64,000 nt of DNA from Longimicrobium sp. (GCF_035474595.1 NZ_DATIND010000155.1:178130-242129); one strand, 5' to 3'; counted from the first letter of the stretch, positions 25,662-33,823 are shown. Translations and numbers: made by a program. Notes: generated by a model not told the origin, from the sequence alone.

Positions 25662-26096
25662 GGCAGGATACTCCGGAAGGCGGGCACCGGGAGGCGGTGA
25701 AGCGAAACGCTGTCGACAATCTGCGTGCGAGCACGGGAGGCGTCCAGATGCAGCAGGACGGACGTCCATCGCGCATACATCGTAACCTCGGACGCCGTAC
25801 ACTGTTCCGTCATCCCCCATCCCCTCGACCCGCATCTCCCGGATCGAGGGAGATGAGAAGAACGGAGTTTGGTGCGGCGAGGTTTCAGTGAGGTGAGGCG
25901 GTATCGGGGGAGGGGAGATCTCATCGAGGAGACAGCAACGCCCCGGAGCCGCCACGATGGTGCGGCGTCGAGTCCGCGAAGGCGGACTTCGGGCCGTTGT
26001 TGCCGCGAATTCCATTCGCCCTTTCCATCCGGTCGATGGCCGGCGTGGAGAGGCCCACCCTTTGCGCACTCGCCCGCGCGCCCGTATCTCAAGCCG
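25662..26096. other. Divergent intergenic region
   Basis: 435 bp between the S1C protease (minus) and the CphA-like gene (plus). Open frames here are extensions of the two genes in plausible but unsupported directions. I see no repeat or clear promoter box; both promoters should lie here. Confidence 0.4.
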
Positions 26097-27155
26097 ATGA
26101 GCCGTCCCGATCCGTACACCGAGATCCGCCTGCTGTCGCTGCGCTCCGTGCGCGGCGCGAACCTGTGGTCGCGCCGGCCGGTCACGCGCATCGACCTGCA
26201 CCCGGGCGAGTACGACGAGATCTCGTCGGCGCACGTGGCGGGGTTCACCGAGGCGCTGGTGGCCGCACTTCCCGGGCTGTGGGAGCACCGCTGCAGCATC
26301 GGCGAGCGCGGCGGGTTCGTCACGCGGCTGCGGCGGGGAACCTACGCGCCGCACATCATCGAGCACGTGGGGCTGGAGCTGCAGTCCATGGCCGGGCACG
26401 ACGTGGGCTACGGCCGCGCCCGCGGCGGCGACCGCCCCGGCGAGTACACCGTGGTTTTCGAGCACCTGCACGCCGAGGTGGGGATGCGCGCCGCCGCGCT
26501 GGCGCTGGAGCTGGTGCAGCGCGGCTTCGCGGGGGAGCTGGACCGCGCCGCGGTGGACTTCGCGCTCGCCGAGCTGGCATCGCTCGCCGAGTCGCCCGAC
26601 GTGCCGGCGCTGCACCAGACGGTGCTGTGCGGCATCGCCGGCGGCGGCGACCGCGCGGGCGCGCGCGACGAGATGGTGCGGCGGGGATTGAGCCAGCACG
26701 AGCTGGTGGTGGACCTGGCGCCGTCCTATCTCCTGAACGCGGGGCTGCCGTACTCGCGCTCGCACATCGCCGTGGTGCTGGACGCGGAGCCGGGCGACGT
26801 TCCCGAGCGCTACCGCGAGGACGACTTGGCGCGGCGGCTGGTGGCCATCCCCGCCGACGCGGTGATGCGCGACGGCGTCTTCATCTGCCCGGCCAGGGAG
26901 TGGGAGGTGCAGGACATGGCGCGCGACGCGGGGTGCCGCGTGGCCGTGTTCTCCACCCGCGACGACCTGCGGGATCGCGACATGCGGGTGGCGCACGCGG
27001 TGGCGTTCGTGCGCGACGGGCGGATCGTGATGGAGATTGCGGGGTCTACGGAAGACGGGGGCGAGCTGGACGGCCAGGCCTCGCCCGCGGCGCAGGTGGC
27101 GGCGGCGCTGGCCGTGCGCTCGCTGCAGGAACTGGAGACGGGGGTTGAGGCGTGA
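26097..27155 (+). CDS. Cyanophycin-synthetase-like protein lacking the ATP-grasp domain
   Basis: A 352-residue protein. Residues 8-125 match the CphA N-terminal domain closely (LLSLRSVRGANLWSRRPVT, GLWEHRCSIGERGGFVTRLR, HIIEHVGLELQSMAGHDVGY, GEYTVVFEH). In CphA an ATP-grasp domain and a full Mur ligase follow; here residues about 190-320 jump to a piece of the Mur-ligase core (YLLNAGLPYSRSHIAVVLDA, EDDLARRLVAIPADAVMRDG, GCRVAVFSTRDD). The ATP-grasp domain and the Mur P-loop (GTNGKT-type) are missing, so it cannot catalyse normal cyanophycin synthesis. The stop overlaps the cyanophycinase start by 4 bp. It may bind cyanophycin or prime polymer length; this is inference. Confidence 0.82.
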   Translation: MSRPDPYTEIRLLSLRSVRGANLWSRRPVTRIDLHPGEYDEISSAHVAGFTEALVAALPGLWEHRCSIGERGGFVTRLRRGTYAPHIIEHVGLELQSMAGHDVGYGRARGGDRPGEYTVVFEHLHAEVGMRAAALALELVQRGFAGELDRAAVDFALAELASLAESPDVPALHQTVLCGIAGGGDRAGARDEMVRRGLSQHELVVDLAPSYLLNAGLPYSRSHIAVVLDAEPGDVPERYREDDLARRLVAIPADAVMRDGVFICPAREWEVQDMARDAGCRVAVFSTRDDLRDRDMRVAHAVAFVRDGRIVMEIAGSTEDGGELDGQASPAAQVAAALAVRSLQELETGVEA

Positions 27156-28111
27156 TGGAGCGGCAGCGGAGCAACGGCACGGGCGGCGGTGAGGACACGC
27201 CCAACCGGCGGCGGAGCGACCGGCACGGCGGCACGCTGGTGCTGATCGGCGGCGCCTGCGACCCGGCGGGCGAGGCGTTCGGCCGCTTCGTGGAGCTGGC
27301 CGGCGGGCGCGACGGCGGGCGGATCGTGGGGCTGACCACCGCCTCGGCGCACCCGCTGAAGTCCGCGCGCGCGTGGATGAAGGACTTTTCCGATGCGGGC
27401 GCCACGCACGTGGAGTTCCCCATCGTGGACAGCCGCGACCGCGCGCAGGACGCCAAGGTGGCGGAGATGCTGCGCGACGCCGACGGCATCTTCCTGGGCG
27501 GCGGCGACCAGGTGCACCTGGTGACCACGCTGGGGGGATCGAAGGTGGGGCGCGCGCTGGCCGAGGCGTACACCGCGGGGGCGGTGATCTGCGGCACCAG
27601 CGCGGGGGCGGCGGCGCTCACCGAGACCATCCTGGCCGGTGGCGAGCCCGACCAGTACGGGCAGATGCAGGACCTTCACCTGGGCCCCGGCTTCGGGCTG
27701 CTGGGGTTCCGCGCGGTGATCGACACGCACTTCACGCAGCGGCGGCGGCTGCAGCGCCTGTTCATGGTCATCGCCCGCAACGCCGAGCTGATGGGGCTGG
27801 GGATCGACGAGGACACCGCCATGGTGGTGCGCGGGCACCTGGGCGAGGTCGTCGGGCGCGGGTCGGTGACCTTCGTGGACGGGCGCGGCGTGCGCTTCGA
27901 CAACGCCGACGAGTGCGAGACGGGGACGCCGCTCACCCTCAGCTACCTGCGCGTGGGGATCGTGGGCGCCGGCTACACGCTGAACCTGCGCGAGCGCGAA
28001 CTGGAGAACCTCCTCCAGACCCGCCGCGAGCAGGGCGAAACGACCGTTCTCCGCAGCGAAGAGGTGGCCGCGTCCACGCCCGCCGTGGTGCGGACGATGG
28101 GCGACGACTGA
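27152..28111 (+). CDS. cphB: Cyanophycinase (peptidase family S51)
   Basis: A 319-residue serine hydrolase that cleaves cyanophycin (multi-L-arginyl-poly-L-aspartate) to beta-Asp-Arg dipeptides. The nucleophile elbow CGTSAGAAALTE and the DGIFLGGGDQVHLV motif are intact, and the TLVLIGGACDPAGEAFGRF start is typical. A 25-residue charged head precedes the catalytic domain. No secretion signal is seen, so it is probably cytoplasmic, but some cyanophycinases are exported. The ATG overlaps the CphA-like gene stop (ATGA), so the two are co-translated. An intact cyanophycin synthetase is not in this window. Confidence 0.9.
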   Translation: MMERQRSNGTGGGEDTPNRRRSDRHGGTLVLIGGACDPAGEAFGRFVELAGGRDGGRIVGLTTASAHPLKSARAWMKDFSDAGATHVEFPIVDSRDRAQDAKVAEMLRDADGIFLGGGDQVHLVTTLGGSKVGRALAEAYTAGAVICGTSAGAAALTETILAGGEPDQYGQMQDLHLGPGFGLLGFRAVIDTHFTQRRRLQRLFMVIARNAELMGLGIDEDTAMVVRGHLGEVVGRGSVTFVDGRGVRFDNADECETGTPLTLSYLRVGIVGAGYTLNLRERELENLLQTRREQGETTVLRSEEVAASTPAVVRTMGDD

Positions 28112-28245
28112 TCGTCGGGTGACGGCTGATCGCGCCGGAGTCCGCTCGTCGCGCGCAAACCGATGAGGCCGGCCGCCGCTGACCCGCCAATGAATTGGCG
28201 GGCAACCACAGCACCAAGTCCCTCCGGGACTGCGGCCCTGCCATC

Positions 28246-28308
28246 GTCATCCTGAGGCCGGCCATGCTGAAGCCGTCGCCGCGCAATCGACGGCAGGCCG
28301 AAGGATCT
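28246..28308 (+). repeat. Dispersed palindromic repeat, copy 1
   Basis: GTCATCCTGAGGCCGGCC, about 28 variable bases, then GCAGGCCGAAGGATC. The ends form an imperfect inverted repeat (ATCCTGAGGCC / GGCCGAAGGAT). Further copies lie at 28376, 48934 and 63589. Confidence 0.85.
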
Positions 28309-28375
28309 ATCGCCGGAACATGAGCGTGAGCCTGCCGTTCGCGCCAACGACAGGCTCACGTGCGAGGACGGTATG

Positions 28376-28437
28376 GATCCTTCGGCCTGCATGCATCGTC
28401 CGGGGGAAGAGGACAGTGTGGCCGGCCTCAGGATGAC
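28376..28437 (-). repeat. Dispersed palindromic repeat, copy 2 (inverted)
   Basis: GATCCTTCGGCCTGC ... GGCCGGCCTCAGGATGAC, the reverse complement of copy 1, 68 bp away. The two copies form a head-to-head pair resembling a BIME. Confidence 0.85.
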
Positions 28438-28473
28438 GTCTTTTCTCGCGTCGGCTCATCGTCCGCCAGAGAG

Positions 28474-28506
28474 AAGGCCCGCGACTTGGATCGAGTCGCG
28501 GGCCTT
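28474..28506 (-). terminator. Terminator of the Gly/Tyr-rich protein gene
   Basis: A 13-bp perfect stem (AAGGCCCGCGACT / AGTCGCGGGCCTT) 8 bp beyond the stop codon of the minus-strand gene. Confidence 0.75.
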
Positions 28507-28513
28507 TCTTCAT

Positions 28514-29134
28514 CTACCGTCCACCCTTTTGCGTGGGGATGGACTGGCGGGTGCCGGGGCCGGGGTACTTGCCCTCGGCGAAGCCGCCCTCGTTATAGCC
28601 GGGGTAGCGGCGCTCTTCGGTGCGGCGGTGGCGCGCGTCCCGGCCCTGCATCGGCGGGGCCTCGGGGCCCTCGCTGAAGCCCCAGGAGCGCCGCGGCCCG
28701 CCGTGCTCCAGCCCCGGTGAGCAGGCGTTGTACTGGCGCAGGTACTCGCGGTCGTAGCGCACGCCGCCGCCCCGCGGGCCGCCCTGCGGCGGCGGCCGCG
28801 GGACCCAGTGCCCGGCCACGGGGGGCGCGCCGCGCTGCTCGTACGCCTCGCGGTAGTAGCCGTCGGCGTCGTACCATCCTTCCGGCAGGTCGTAGCGCCC
28901 GTCGAACCCGCCGTAGCCGCCCAGGTCGGTCTGGTGGAAGAAGCGGTGATCGCCGTACGCGGCGATGTGCCGCCCGTCGCCCTGCATGCGGTTGCCGCGG
29001 TACTCGCCGCCGCGATAGTTGGGGTCGCCGCCCTCGTCCCAGTTCCACCCCGGGTCCATCTGGTAGCCCCGCAGCCCGAAGCTGTGCCCGTCGTACCCGC
29101 GGCGGTGGTCTCGATCGTAGGGATGCCGTGCCAT
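28514..29134 (-). CDS. Low-complexity Gly/Tyr/Arg-rich protein, unknown function
   Basis: A 206-residue soluble protein without signal peptide or membrane segments. It begins MARHPYDRDHRRGYDGHSFG and is rich in Gly, Tyr, Arg, Asp and Pro throughout (GGYGGFDGRYDLPEGWYDAD, RRSWGFSEGPEAPPMQ). The composition resembles disordered, phase-separating or SWFGD/BON-linker-type proteins of the Gemmatimonadota and soil bacteria, but I recognise no family. The ATG at 29134 has AGGAGG 7 bases upstream, which decides the start over an ATG 27 bp further out. Monocistronic. Confidence 0.75.
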   Translation of the reverse strand: MARHPYDRDHRRGYDGHSFGLRGYQMDPGWNWDEGGDPNYRGGEYRGNRMQGDGRHIAAYGDHRFFHQTDLGGYGGFDGRYDLPEGWYDADGYYREAYEQRGAPPVAGHWVPRPPPQGGPRGGGVRYDREYLRQYNACSPGLEHGGPRRSWGFSEGPEAPPMQGRDARHRRTEERRYPGYNEGGFAEGKYPGPGTRQSIPTQKGGR

Positions 29135-29522
29135 CTCGCGCCTCCTCGTCATCAGGTTCACACGGTGGGACGGGGGAGCAGGATTCAGGCCCGCGCGGCT
29201 TCGGCATCTTCATCCCCCCGAAGGACTTCGGGTCGGGCGACACCGGCGACTGAAATCGCGGCAACAACCCCGGGAAGCCTCGCAAACCGCGCGAGGCTGT
29301 GCGGATCGGGGGACGGGTTGCGGAGAGCGGCATCCGATTCATCGCAACGATTGGGTGACGATGCGCATCTTAACTGCGATTCATCCCGCCGCACCCGCCG
29401 TTCGCACCGCGAAGAAACGGTTCGTCCCATCGCCGCATCTTTCGCCGGGTGGACGGGTACGCCGTTGCGACCATTCCCCAGTCGCGCCGCCGTGGCGCCC
29501 AACCCTCGAATCTTCCATCCCC
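29135..29522. other. Divergent intergenic region
   Basis: 388 bp between the Gly/Tyr-rich protein gene and the M28 peptidase gene. It should hold both promoters. I see no repeat or supported small gene. Confidence 0.4.
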
Positions 29523-31262
29523 ATGCAACGCACCCTGCCGAAGCTCCTTCCGCTCCTGGCGCTGGCCGCGACACCCCTTGCCGCGCGCGCGCAGATGGCG
29601 GACCCCTGGGCCGTGCTCGCGCGCCCGCGCACCCACGCGCCGCGGCCCACCACGCCCGCCATCACACCGGCGGACCTGATGACGCGGCTGTACATCTTCG
29701 CCGACGACTCGATGCAGGGGCGATTGATCGCCACGCCCGGAAACTCCAAGGGGGTGGAGTACATCGCGGGCGAGCTGCGGCGGATGGGGCTGGAGCCCGC
29801 GGGCGACAACGGCACGTTCTTCCAGGACATCCACCTGGTGGAGCGGGGGATCGACGAGAGCGCCGCTTTCGGGGTGAACGGCACCGCGCTGCGTGCGTGG
29901 ACCGACTACGTGCCGCGCGACAACGGCCCCGGCGCGCGCTCGGTCGACGGCGCGCAGGCGGTGTGGGGCGGGACGATGACGGATTCGGCGCACATGATCG
30001 ACTCGGCCGCCGTGGCCGGGAAGCTGGTGGTGATCGGGATGGGCCCGGGGTACGCGGGCGACCCGCCGGGGACGGCGAACCGCATCCAGCTGACGCGGCG
30101 CTACCGGCGCGCGGCGGGGATCGCGTTCGTGGGGATGGATGCCCTCACCCCCGCGTCGCTGGCGCTGTACCGCCAGCCGCTGCAGCTGATGCAGGGCGCG
30201 CCCGGCCCCGAGCTGCCGTCGTACATGTACGTCACGAAGCGCGCGGCGGCGCTGCTGATGGGCGCCGACCCCGAGACGCTGCAGCCGGGCGCCGCGGGGG
30301 CCACCGTCACCGGCAGCCCGCGCTTCGCCGAGCGGCCGACCGCCGCGCCGGCGCGCAACGTGGTGGCCATCCTGCGCGGGAGCGACCCGGCGCTCCGGAG
30401 CGAGTACGTGGCCATCGGCGCGCACAACGACCACATCGGCACCTCGGGCGAGGCGACGGCGAGCGACTCGATGTACATCGTGAACCACCTCTTCCGCGCG
30501 CAGGGCGCGGACGACGACGATCCGCACCTCACCGAGGCGCAGCAGGCGCAGGTGAACGCCGCGCTGGCCCAGGTCCGGCGGCGCACCGGCGGCGCGTCGG
30601 CGCGGGTGGACAGCATCTACAACGGCGCGGACGACGACGGTTCGGGGTCGATGGGGGTGCTGGAGATCGCGCAGTGGTTCGCCAGCCGGCCACGGCCGAA
30701 GCGCTCGCTCCTGTTCGTCTGGCACGTGGGCGAGGAGGAGGGATTGTTCGGCTCGGAATACTACACCGACCACCCCACCGTGCCCCGCGAGAGCATCGTG
30801 GCGCAGCTGAACATGGACATGATCGGGCGCGGCGGCGCGAACGACGTGACGGGGACGAGCAAGGACGGCGCGATGCTGCACGGCGGGCCGGGATACGTGC
30901 AGCTCGTCGGCTCGCGGCGGCTGTCGACGGAGCTGGGCGACCTGGCGGAGACGGTGAACCGCACGGGGAACCACGGCCTCAACTTCGACTACGCGATGGA
31001 CGCGAACGGGCACCCGCAGAACATCTACTGCCGCAGCGACCACTACGAGTACGCGCGCTACGGCATCCCCATCATCTTCTTCACCACCGGCGGGCACGCG
31101 GACTACCACCAGGTGACCGACGAGCCGCAGTACATCGACTATGGCCGCATGGCGCAGGTGGCGAATTTCGTGGCGGACCTGGCCACCCACGTCGCCAACC
31201 TCGACCACCGCCCGGTCGTCGACCACCCGAAGCCTGACCCGCACGGCAACTGCGTGCAGTAG
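29523..31262 (+). CDS. Exported M28 family zinc metallopeptidase
   Basis: A 579-residue aminopeptidase-type enzyme with a signal peptide (MQRTLPKLLPLLALAATPLA...RAQ). A protease-associated insert is present at about 110-240. The zinc ligands of clan MH are in order: His in IGAHNDHIG, Asp in NGADDDGSGS, Glu pair in VGEEEGLFGS, Asp in NMDMIGRGG and His in TTGGHADYHQV. It should remove N-terminal residues from peptides in the periplasm, feeding peptide uptake. The ATG at 29523 is chosen because it begins the signal peptide. Confidence 0.9.
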   Translation: MQRTLPKLLPLLALAATPLAARAQMADPWAVLARPRTHAPRPTTPAITPADLMTRLYIFADDSMQGRLIATPGNSKGVEYIAGELRRMGLEPAGDNGTFFQDIHLVERGIDESAAFGVNGTALRAWTDYVPRDNGPGARSVDGAQAVWGGTMTDSAHMIDSAAVAGKLVVIGMGPGYAGDPPGTANRIQLTRRYRRAAGIAFVGMDALTPASLALYRQPLQLMQGAPGPELPSYMYVTKRAAALLMGADPETLQPGAAGATVTGSPRFAERPTAAPARNVVAILRGSDPALRSEYVAIGAHNDHIGTSGEATASDSMYIVNHLFRAQGADDDDPHLTEAQQAQVNAALAQVRRRTGGASARVDSIYNGADDDGSGSMGVLEIAQWFASRPRPKRSLLFVWHVGEEEGLFGSEYYTDHPTVPRESIVAQLNMDMIGRGGANDVTGTSKDGAMLHGGPGYVQLVGSRRLSTELGDLAETVNRTGNHGLNFDYAMDANGHPQNIYCRSDHYEYARYGIPIIFFTTGGHADYHQVTDEPQYIDYGRMAQVANFVADLATHVANLDHRPVVDHPKPDPHGNCVQ

Positions 31263-31283
31263 ATCGGGACAACGGAAAGTCTC

Positions 31284-31346
31284 CACGGAAGGCACGGAGG
31301 CCGCGGAGGAAGATTGCACTTCTCCGTGGCCTCCGTGCCCTCTGTG
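31284..31346. repeat. Inverted repeat of CACGGAGG-type units
   Basis: CACGGAAGGCACGGAGGCCG...CGGAGGAAG faces TTCTCCGTGGCCTCCGTGCC...CTCTGTG across a 7-base loop. The imperfect stem is about 25 bp and sits just after the M28 stop; it may act as a terminator. A single CACGGAG unit recurs near 38737. Confidence 0.75.
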
Positions 31347-31464
31347 AGAGATCAAGAAAATTACCTTTCCGGACGATATCTTGCGCTTGGAAACGGACGC
31401 CGCTAGGCTTGCAGCACGCGCCGTTTCCACGCGCGGAGTTCCACACCCGTTCCTGGAGGGTATC

Positions 31465-31644
31465 GTGAAGAAGCTCCGGCTCGAAGAGATTCAGGTGGAT
31501 TCCTACACGACCGAGACCGTCGCGCAGGAGAAGGGGACGGTGCAGGGGAACATGGCAACCGTGCTGAGGTGCCCGACGAATCCCATCGCGTGCCCGGCGC
31601 CGACGGACGCCGCGAGCTGCCAGAGCGGCACGTTCTGCTGCTGA
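31465..31644 (+). CDS. Pinensin-like RiPP precursor peptide 1
   Basis: A 59-residue peptide starting at GTG with CTGGAGGG 5-12 bases upstream. The leader (MKKLRLEEIQVDSYTTETV, then KGTVQG) resembles leaders of pinensin-type class I lanthipeptide precursors. The C-terminal 25 residues contain five Cys and several Ser/Thr (RCPTNPIACP, SCQSGTFCC), the residues that form lanthionine rings. No LanB, LanC, transporter or protease is nearby, so the modifying enzymes would act in trans. It converges on argH with a shared terminator between them. Confidence 0.78.
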   Translation: MKKLRLEEIQVDSYTTETVAQEKGTVQGNMATVLRCPTNPIACPAPTDAASCQSGTFCC

Positions 31645-31688
31645 TGCGCCCGAGGCCGATCCGCTGCGGCCTTGTCGCGTAGCACGGC

Positions 31689-31720
31689 AAAGGGCCGGGA
31701 GAGGTTCTCCCGGCCCTTTT
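31689..31720. terminator. Bidirectional terminator between precursor 1 and argH
   Basis: A perfect 14-bp stem (AAAGGGCCGGGAGA / TCTCCCGGCCCTTT) with a 3-base loop and T/A runs on both sides, so it can work in both directions. Confidence 0.88.
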
Positions 31721-31741
31721 CGTGCGCCGAACCCGGATGAT

Positions 31742-33163
31742 CTACAGCAGCGCGCGGAGACCGGAGATCTGCTCGCCGACTGCGTCCGGCGCGGTGCCGC
31801 CGATGCCGGCGCGGGCGGCCAGCGCCTGCTCGGCGGAGAAGAGCGCCCCGAAGTCCGCGCCCTCGAAGTGCGGCGACAGGTGGGTGAAGAAGCGCTCGTC
31901 CAGCTCGTCGAGCCCGCACCCCAGCTCCTCGGCCGCGCGCACCAGGCGGCCCACCGTGCCGTGCGCCTCGCGGAAGGGAACGCCGCGCTTCACCAGGAAG
32001 TCGGCCAGGTCCGTCGCCAGCATGGCCGCGTCCACCGCGGCGCGGCAGCGCGCGGTGTCGATCTCCATCGTCCGCACGCTTCCGGCGACGGCGGGAAGGA
32101 GCGACTCCAGGGTGTCGAAGGCGCTGAACAGCGCGTCCTTGTCTTCCTGCAGGTCCTTGTTGTAGCCCGACGGGAGCCCCTTCAGCGTGGCCAGGATCCC
32201 CGTCAACCCGCCGATCAGCCGGCCGGCCTTGCCGCGCGCCAGCTCCATCGCGTCGGGGTTGCGCTTCTGCGGCATCAGCGACGAGCCGGTGCTGAAGCGG
32301 TCCGACATCTTCACGAACGACCACTCGGCCGACGAGAAGAGGACCAGGTCCTCGGCCAGCCGGGAGAGGTGCACCCCCACCATCGCCATCACGAACAGGA
32401 GCTCGGCCACCCAGTCGCGGTCGGCCACGGCGTCCATGGAGTTGGCCGAGACGGCGTGGAAGCCCAGCGTCTCCTTCAGCAGCACGCGGTCGACCGGGAA
32501 CGGGCACCCGGCGATGGCGCCGGAACCCAGTGGAAGCACCGCCACCCGCTCGCGCGCCTGCGCCAGCCGCTCGCGGTCGCGCGCCAGCGGCCACGCGTGC
32601 GACAGCAGCCAGTGCGCGGCAGAGACCGGCTGCGCGCGCTGGAGATGCGTGTAGCTGGGCATCACGGTGGTCCGGTGCGCCTCGGCCTGCTCCAGCAGGG
32701 CGCGCTGCAGGTCGCGCAGCAGCGTGTCGAGCCGCGAGACGGCGCCGAAGGCCCAGAGCCGCGAGTCTGTGGCCACCTGGTCGTTGCGCGAGCGGCCGGT
32801 GTGCAGCTTCCCGGCTACGTCGCCCGCCTCCTCGTACAGCAGGCGCTCGACCAGGGAGTGGATGTCTTCGTCCGGCGCTGACGTCCACTCGTCCTCGCCC
32901 CACGCCTCCAGGCGCGCGGCCACGCGGTCCAGCCCCGCGGTCAGCGCCAGCCACTCGGCGTGCGTGAGCACCCCGGCCGAGGCGATGGCTCCGGCCCACG
33001 CCTGGCTCCCGGCGATGTCCTCGCGCCAGAGGCGGTGGTCCACCGGAAGCGAGCGGTTCAGCCGGTCCATCTCCACCGAGGGCTCGGCGGCGAAGCGCCC
33101 GCCCCAGAGGCGGATGGCCGGGGCTTCGGTGCCCGTTTCGAGCTGCAGCGCGGTATCGGTCAT
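31742..33163 (-). CDS. argH: Argininosuccinate lyase
   Basis: A 473-residue cytoplasmic enzyme that splits argininosuccinate into arginine and fumarate, the last step of arginine synthesis. The fumarase/aspartase-superfamily signature SSLMPQKRNPDAME is intact, as are KLHTGRSRNDQVATD and TVMPSYTHLQRAQP. The ATG at 33163 has GGAGGG just upstream. It is separated from argG by two plus-strand RiPP precursor genes, so unlike the rest of the cluster it probably has its own promoter. Confidence 0.97.
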   Translation of the reverse strand: MTDTALQLETGTEAPAIRLWGGRFAAEPSVEMDRLNRSLPVDHRLWREDIAGSQAWAGAIASAGVLTHAEWLALTAGLDRVAARLEAWGEDEWTSAPDEDIHSLVERLLYEEAGDVAGKLHTGRSRNDQVATDSRLWAFGAVSRLDTLLRDLQRALLEQAEAHRTTVMPSYTHLQRAQPVSAAHWLLSHAWPLARDRERLAQARERVAVLPLGSGAIAGCPFPVDRVLLKETLGFHAVSANSMDAVADRDWVAELLFVMAMVGVHLSRLAEDLVLFSSAEWSFVKMSDRFSTGSSLMPQKRNPDAMELARGKAGRLIGGLTGILATLKGLPSGYNKDLQEDKDALFSAFDTLESLLPAVAGSVRTMEIDTARCRAAVDAAMLATDLADFLVKRGVPFREAHGTVGRLVRAAEELGCGLDELDERFFTHLSPHFEGADFGALFSAEQALAARAGIGGTAPDAVGEQISGLRALL

Positions 33164-33214
33164 CGTTCCCTCCACTCGGTCCAGAGCCACCGCGGGCGCG
33201 TGCGTCTCGCGCCG

Positions 33215-33243
33215 TTGTGCATTTCCCGACGAATTGTTACGAT
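33215..33243 (+). promoter_or_regulatory. Putative sigma-70 promoter of RiPP precursors 2 and 3
   Basis: TTGTGC, 17 bases, TACGAT, ending 45 bp before the start codon at 33289. A TTTCCCGACGA stretch in the spacer resembles TTTCCGGACGA at 31366 upstream of precursor 1. Confidence 0.4.
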
Positions 33244-33288
33244 CCATCATCCTCCCACCGCCTTCCCGCGAGCTGCACGGAGAGCCCG

Positions 33289-33486
33289 ATGAAGAAGCTC
33301 CGCCTGGACGACCTGGCCGTCGAAAGCTTTTCCCCCGCGTCCGCGATGCGCGCCCTCCGCGGCACGGTGGCCGCGCGCGAGGAGGAGATCGACACGACCC
33401 TGCACTGCCCCGACAGCTACGGCGGCACCTGCTGGATCAGCTGCTTCGAGACCTGTCCCTGCACCGACGGGCCGGCCTGTCCCTGA
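33289..33486 (+). CDS. Pinensin-like RiPP precursor peptide 2
   Basis: A 65-residue peptide: leader MKKLRLDDLAVESFSPASA...LRGTVAA, then a core with five Cys plus Thr/Ser (LHCPDSYGGTC, CFETCPCTDGPACP). GGAGAG lies 8 bases upstream of the ATG. It shares the leader pattern and the (R)GTV motif with precursors 1 and 3 while the cores differ, as expected for paralogous RiPP precursors modified by one enzyme set. It diverges from argH and lies 39 bp before precursor 3, so they are likely co-transcribed. Confidence 0.8.
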   Translation: MKKLRLDDLAVESFSPASAMRALRGTVAAREEEIDTTLHCPDSYGGTCWISCFETCPCTDGPACP

Positions 33487-33525
33487 CGCGCCCCGCCCGA
33501 CCCCATTCGACCTCGAGGAGCCGAC

Positions 33526-33693
33526 ATGAAGAAGCTGAGCCTGGACACCCTGCGCGTGGACACCTTCGCCACGACGTCCGAGATCGCCGCGCTCCGCGGC
33601 ACCGTTGCCGCCTACTCCGCGCAGTGCACGGTCGTGGAGTGCATCGCCTCGCACCGCATCACCTGCGAGATCAGCTGCAACGGGACCTGCTGA
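33526..33693 (+). CDS. Pinensin-like RiPP precursor peptide 3
   Basis: A 55-residue peptide: leader MKKLSLDTLRVDTFATTSE, then LRGTVAA, then a core with five Cys (QCTVVECIAS, ITCEISCNGTC). GAGGAG lies 7 bases before the ATG. The 'MKKLxLDxLxVxxF' leader and RGTV motif are shared with precursors 1 and 2. A heptamer repeat array starts 10 bp after the stop. Confidence 0.78.
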   Translation: MKKLSLDTLRVDTFATTSEIAALRGTVAAYSAQCTVVECIASHRITCEISCNGTC

Positions 33694-33702
33694 CGGAAAG
33701 TC

Positions 33703-33815
33703 CCAATTCCTGAGTCTTAAGTGCCAAGTGCCAAGTCCTAAGTCCTGAGTCCTGAGTCCTGAGTCCTGAGCAACGCAGTTCACTTGGGACTTGGGACTCA
33801 GGACTTAGGACTTCT
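33703..33815. repeat. Heptamer repeats arranged as an inverted repeat
   Basis: AGTCCTGAGTCC/AGTGCCA-type heptamers at 33703-33772 face their reverse complements (TTGGGAC, TCAGGAC, TTAGGAC) at 33783-33814, forming a long hairpin between precursor 3 and argG that converge here. It may terminate both transcripts. Confidence 0.8.
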
Positions 33816-33823
33816 CAGTTTCC

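Larger units (their letters stand above)
28112..28513. other. Intergenic region with paired palindromic repeats
   Basis: 402 bp without a gene. It holds two oppositely oriented copies of the GTCATCCTGAGGCC element and the terminator of the minus-strand gene (each listed separately). GCCTGCCGTTCGCGCC...ACAGGCTCACG between them also forms partial inverted matches. Confidence 0.55.

Noticed and set aside
25862..26096. N-terminal extension of the CphA-like protein
   Set aside because: The frame is open to 25869, but the CphA family homology begins just after the ATG at 26097 and the extension has random composition.
28808..31237. 809-codon plus-strand frame overlapping the Gly/Tyr-rich and M28 genes
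   Set aside because: Overlaps two well-supported genes, and its translation is low-complexity Arg/Ala/Gly.
31371..31384. Sigma-54-like GG-N10-GC before RiPP precursor 1
   Set aside because: Only GG and TTGC match; the CACG part of the consensus is absent, so chance is likely.
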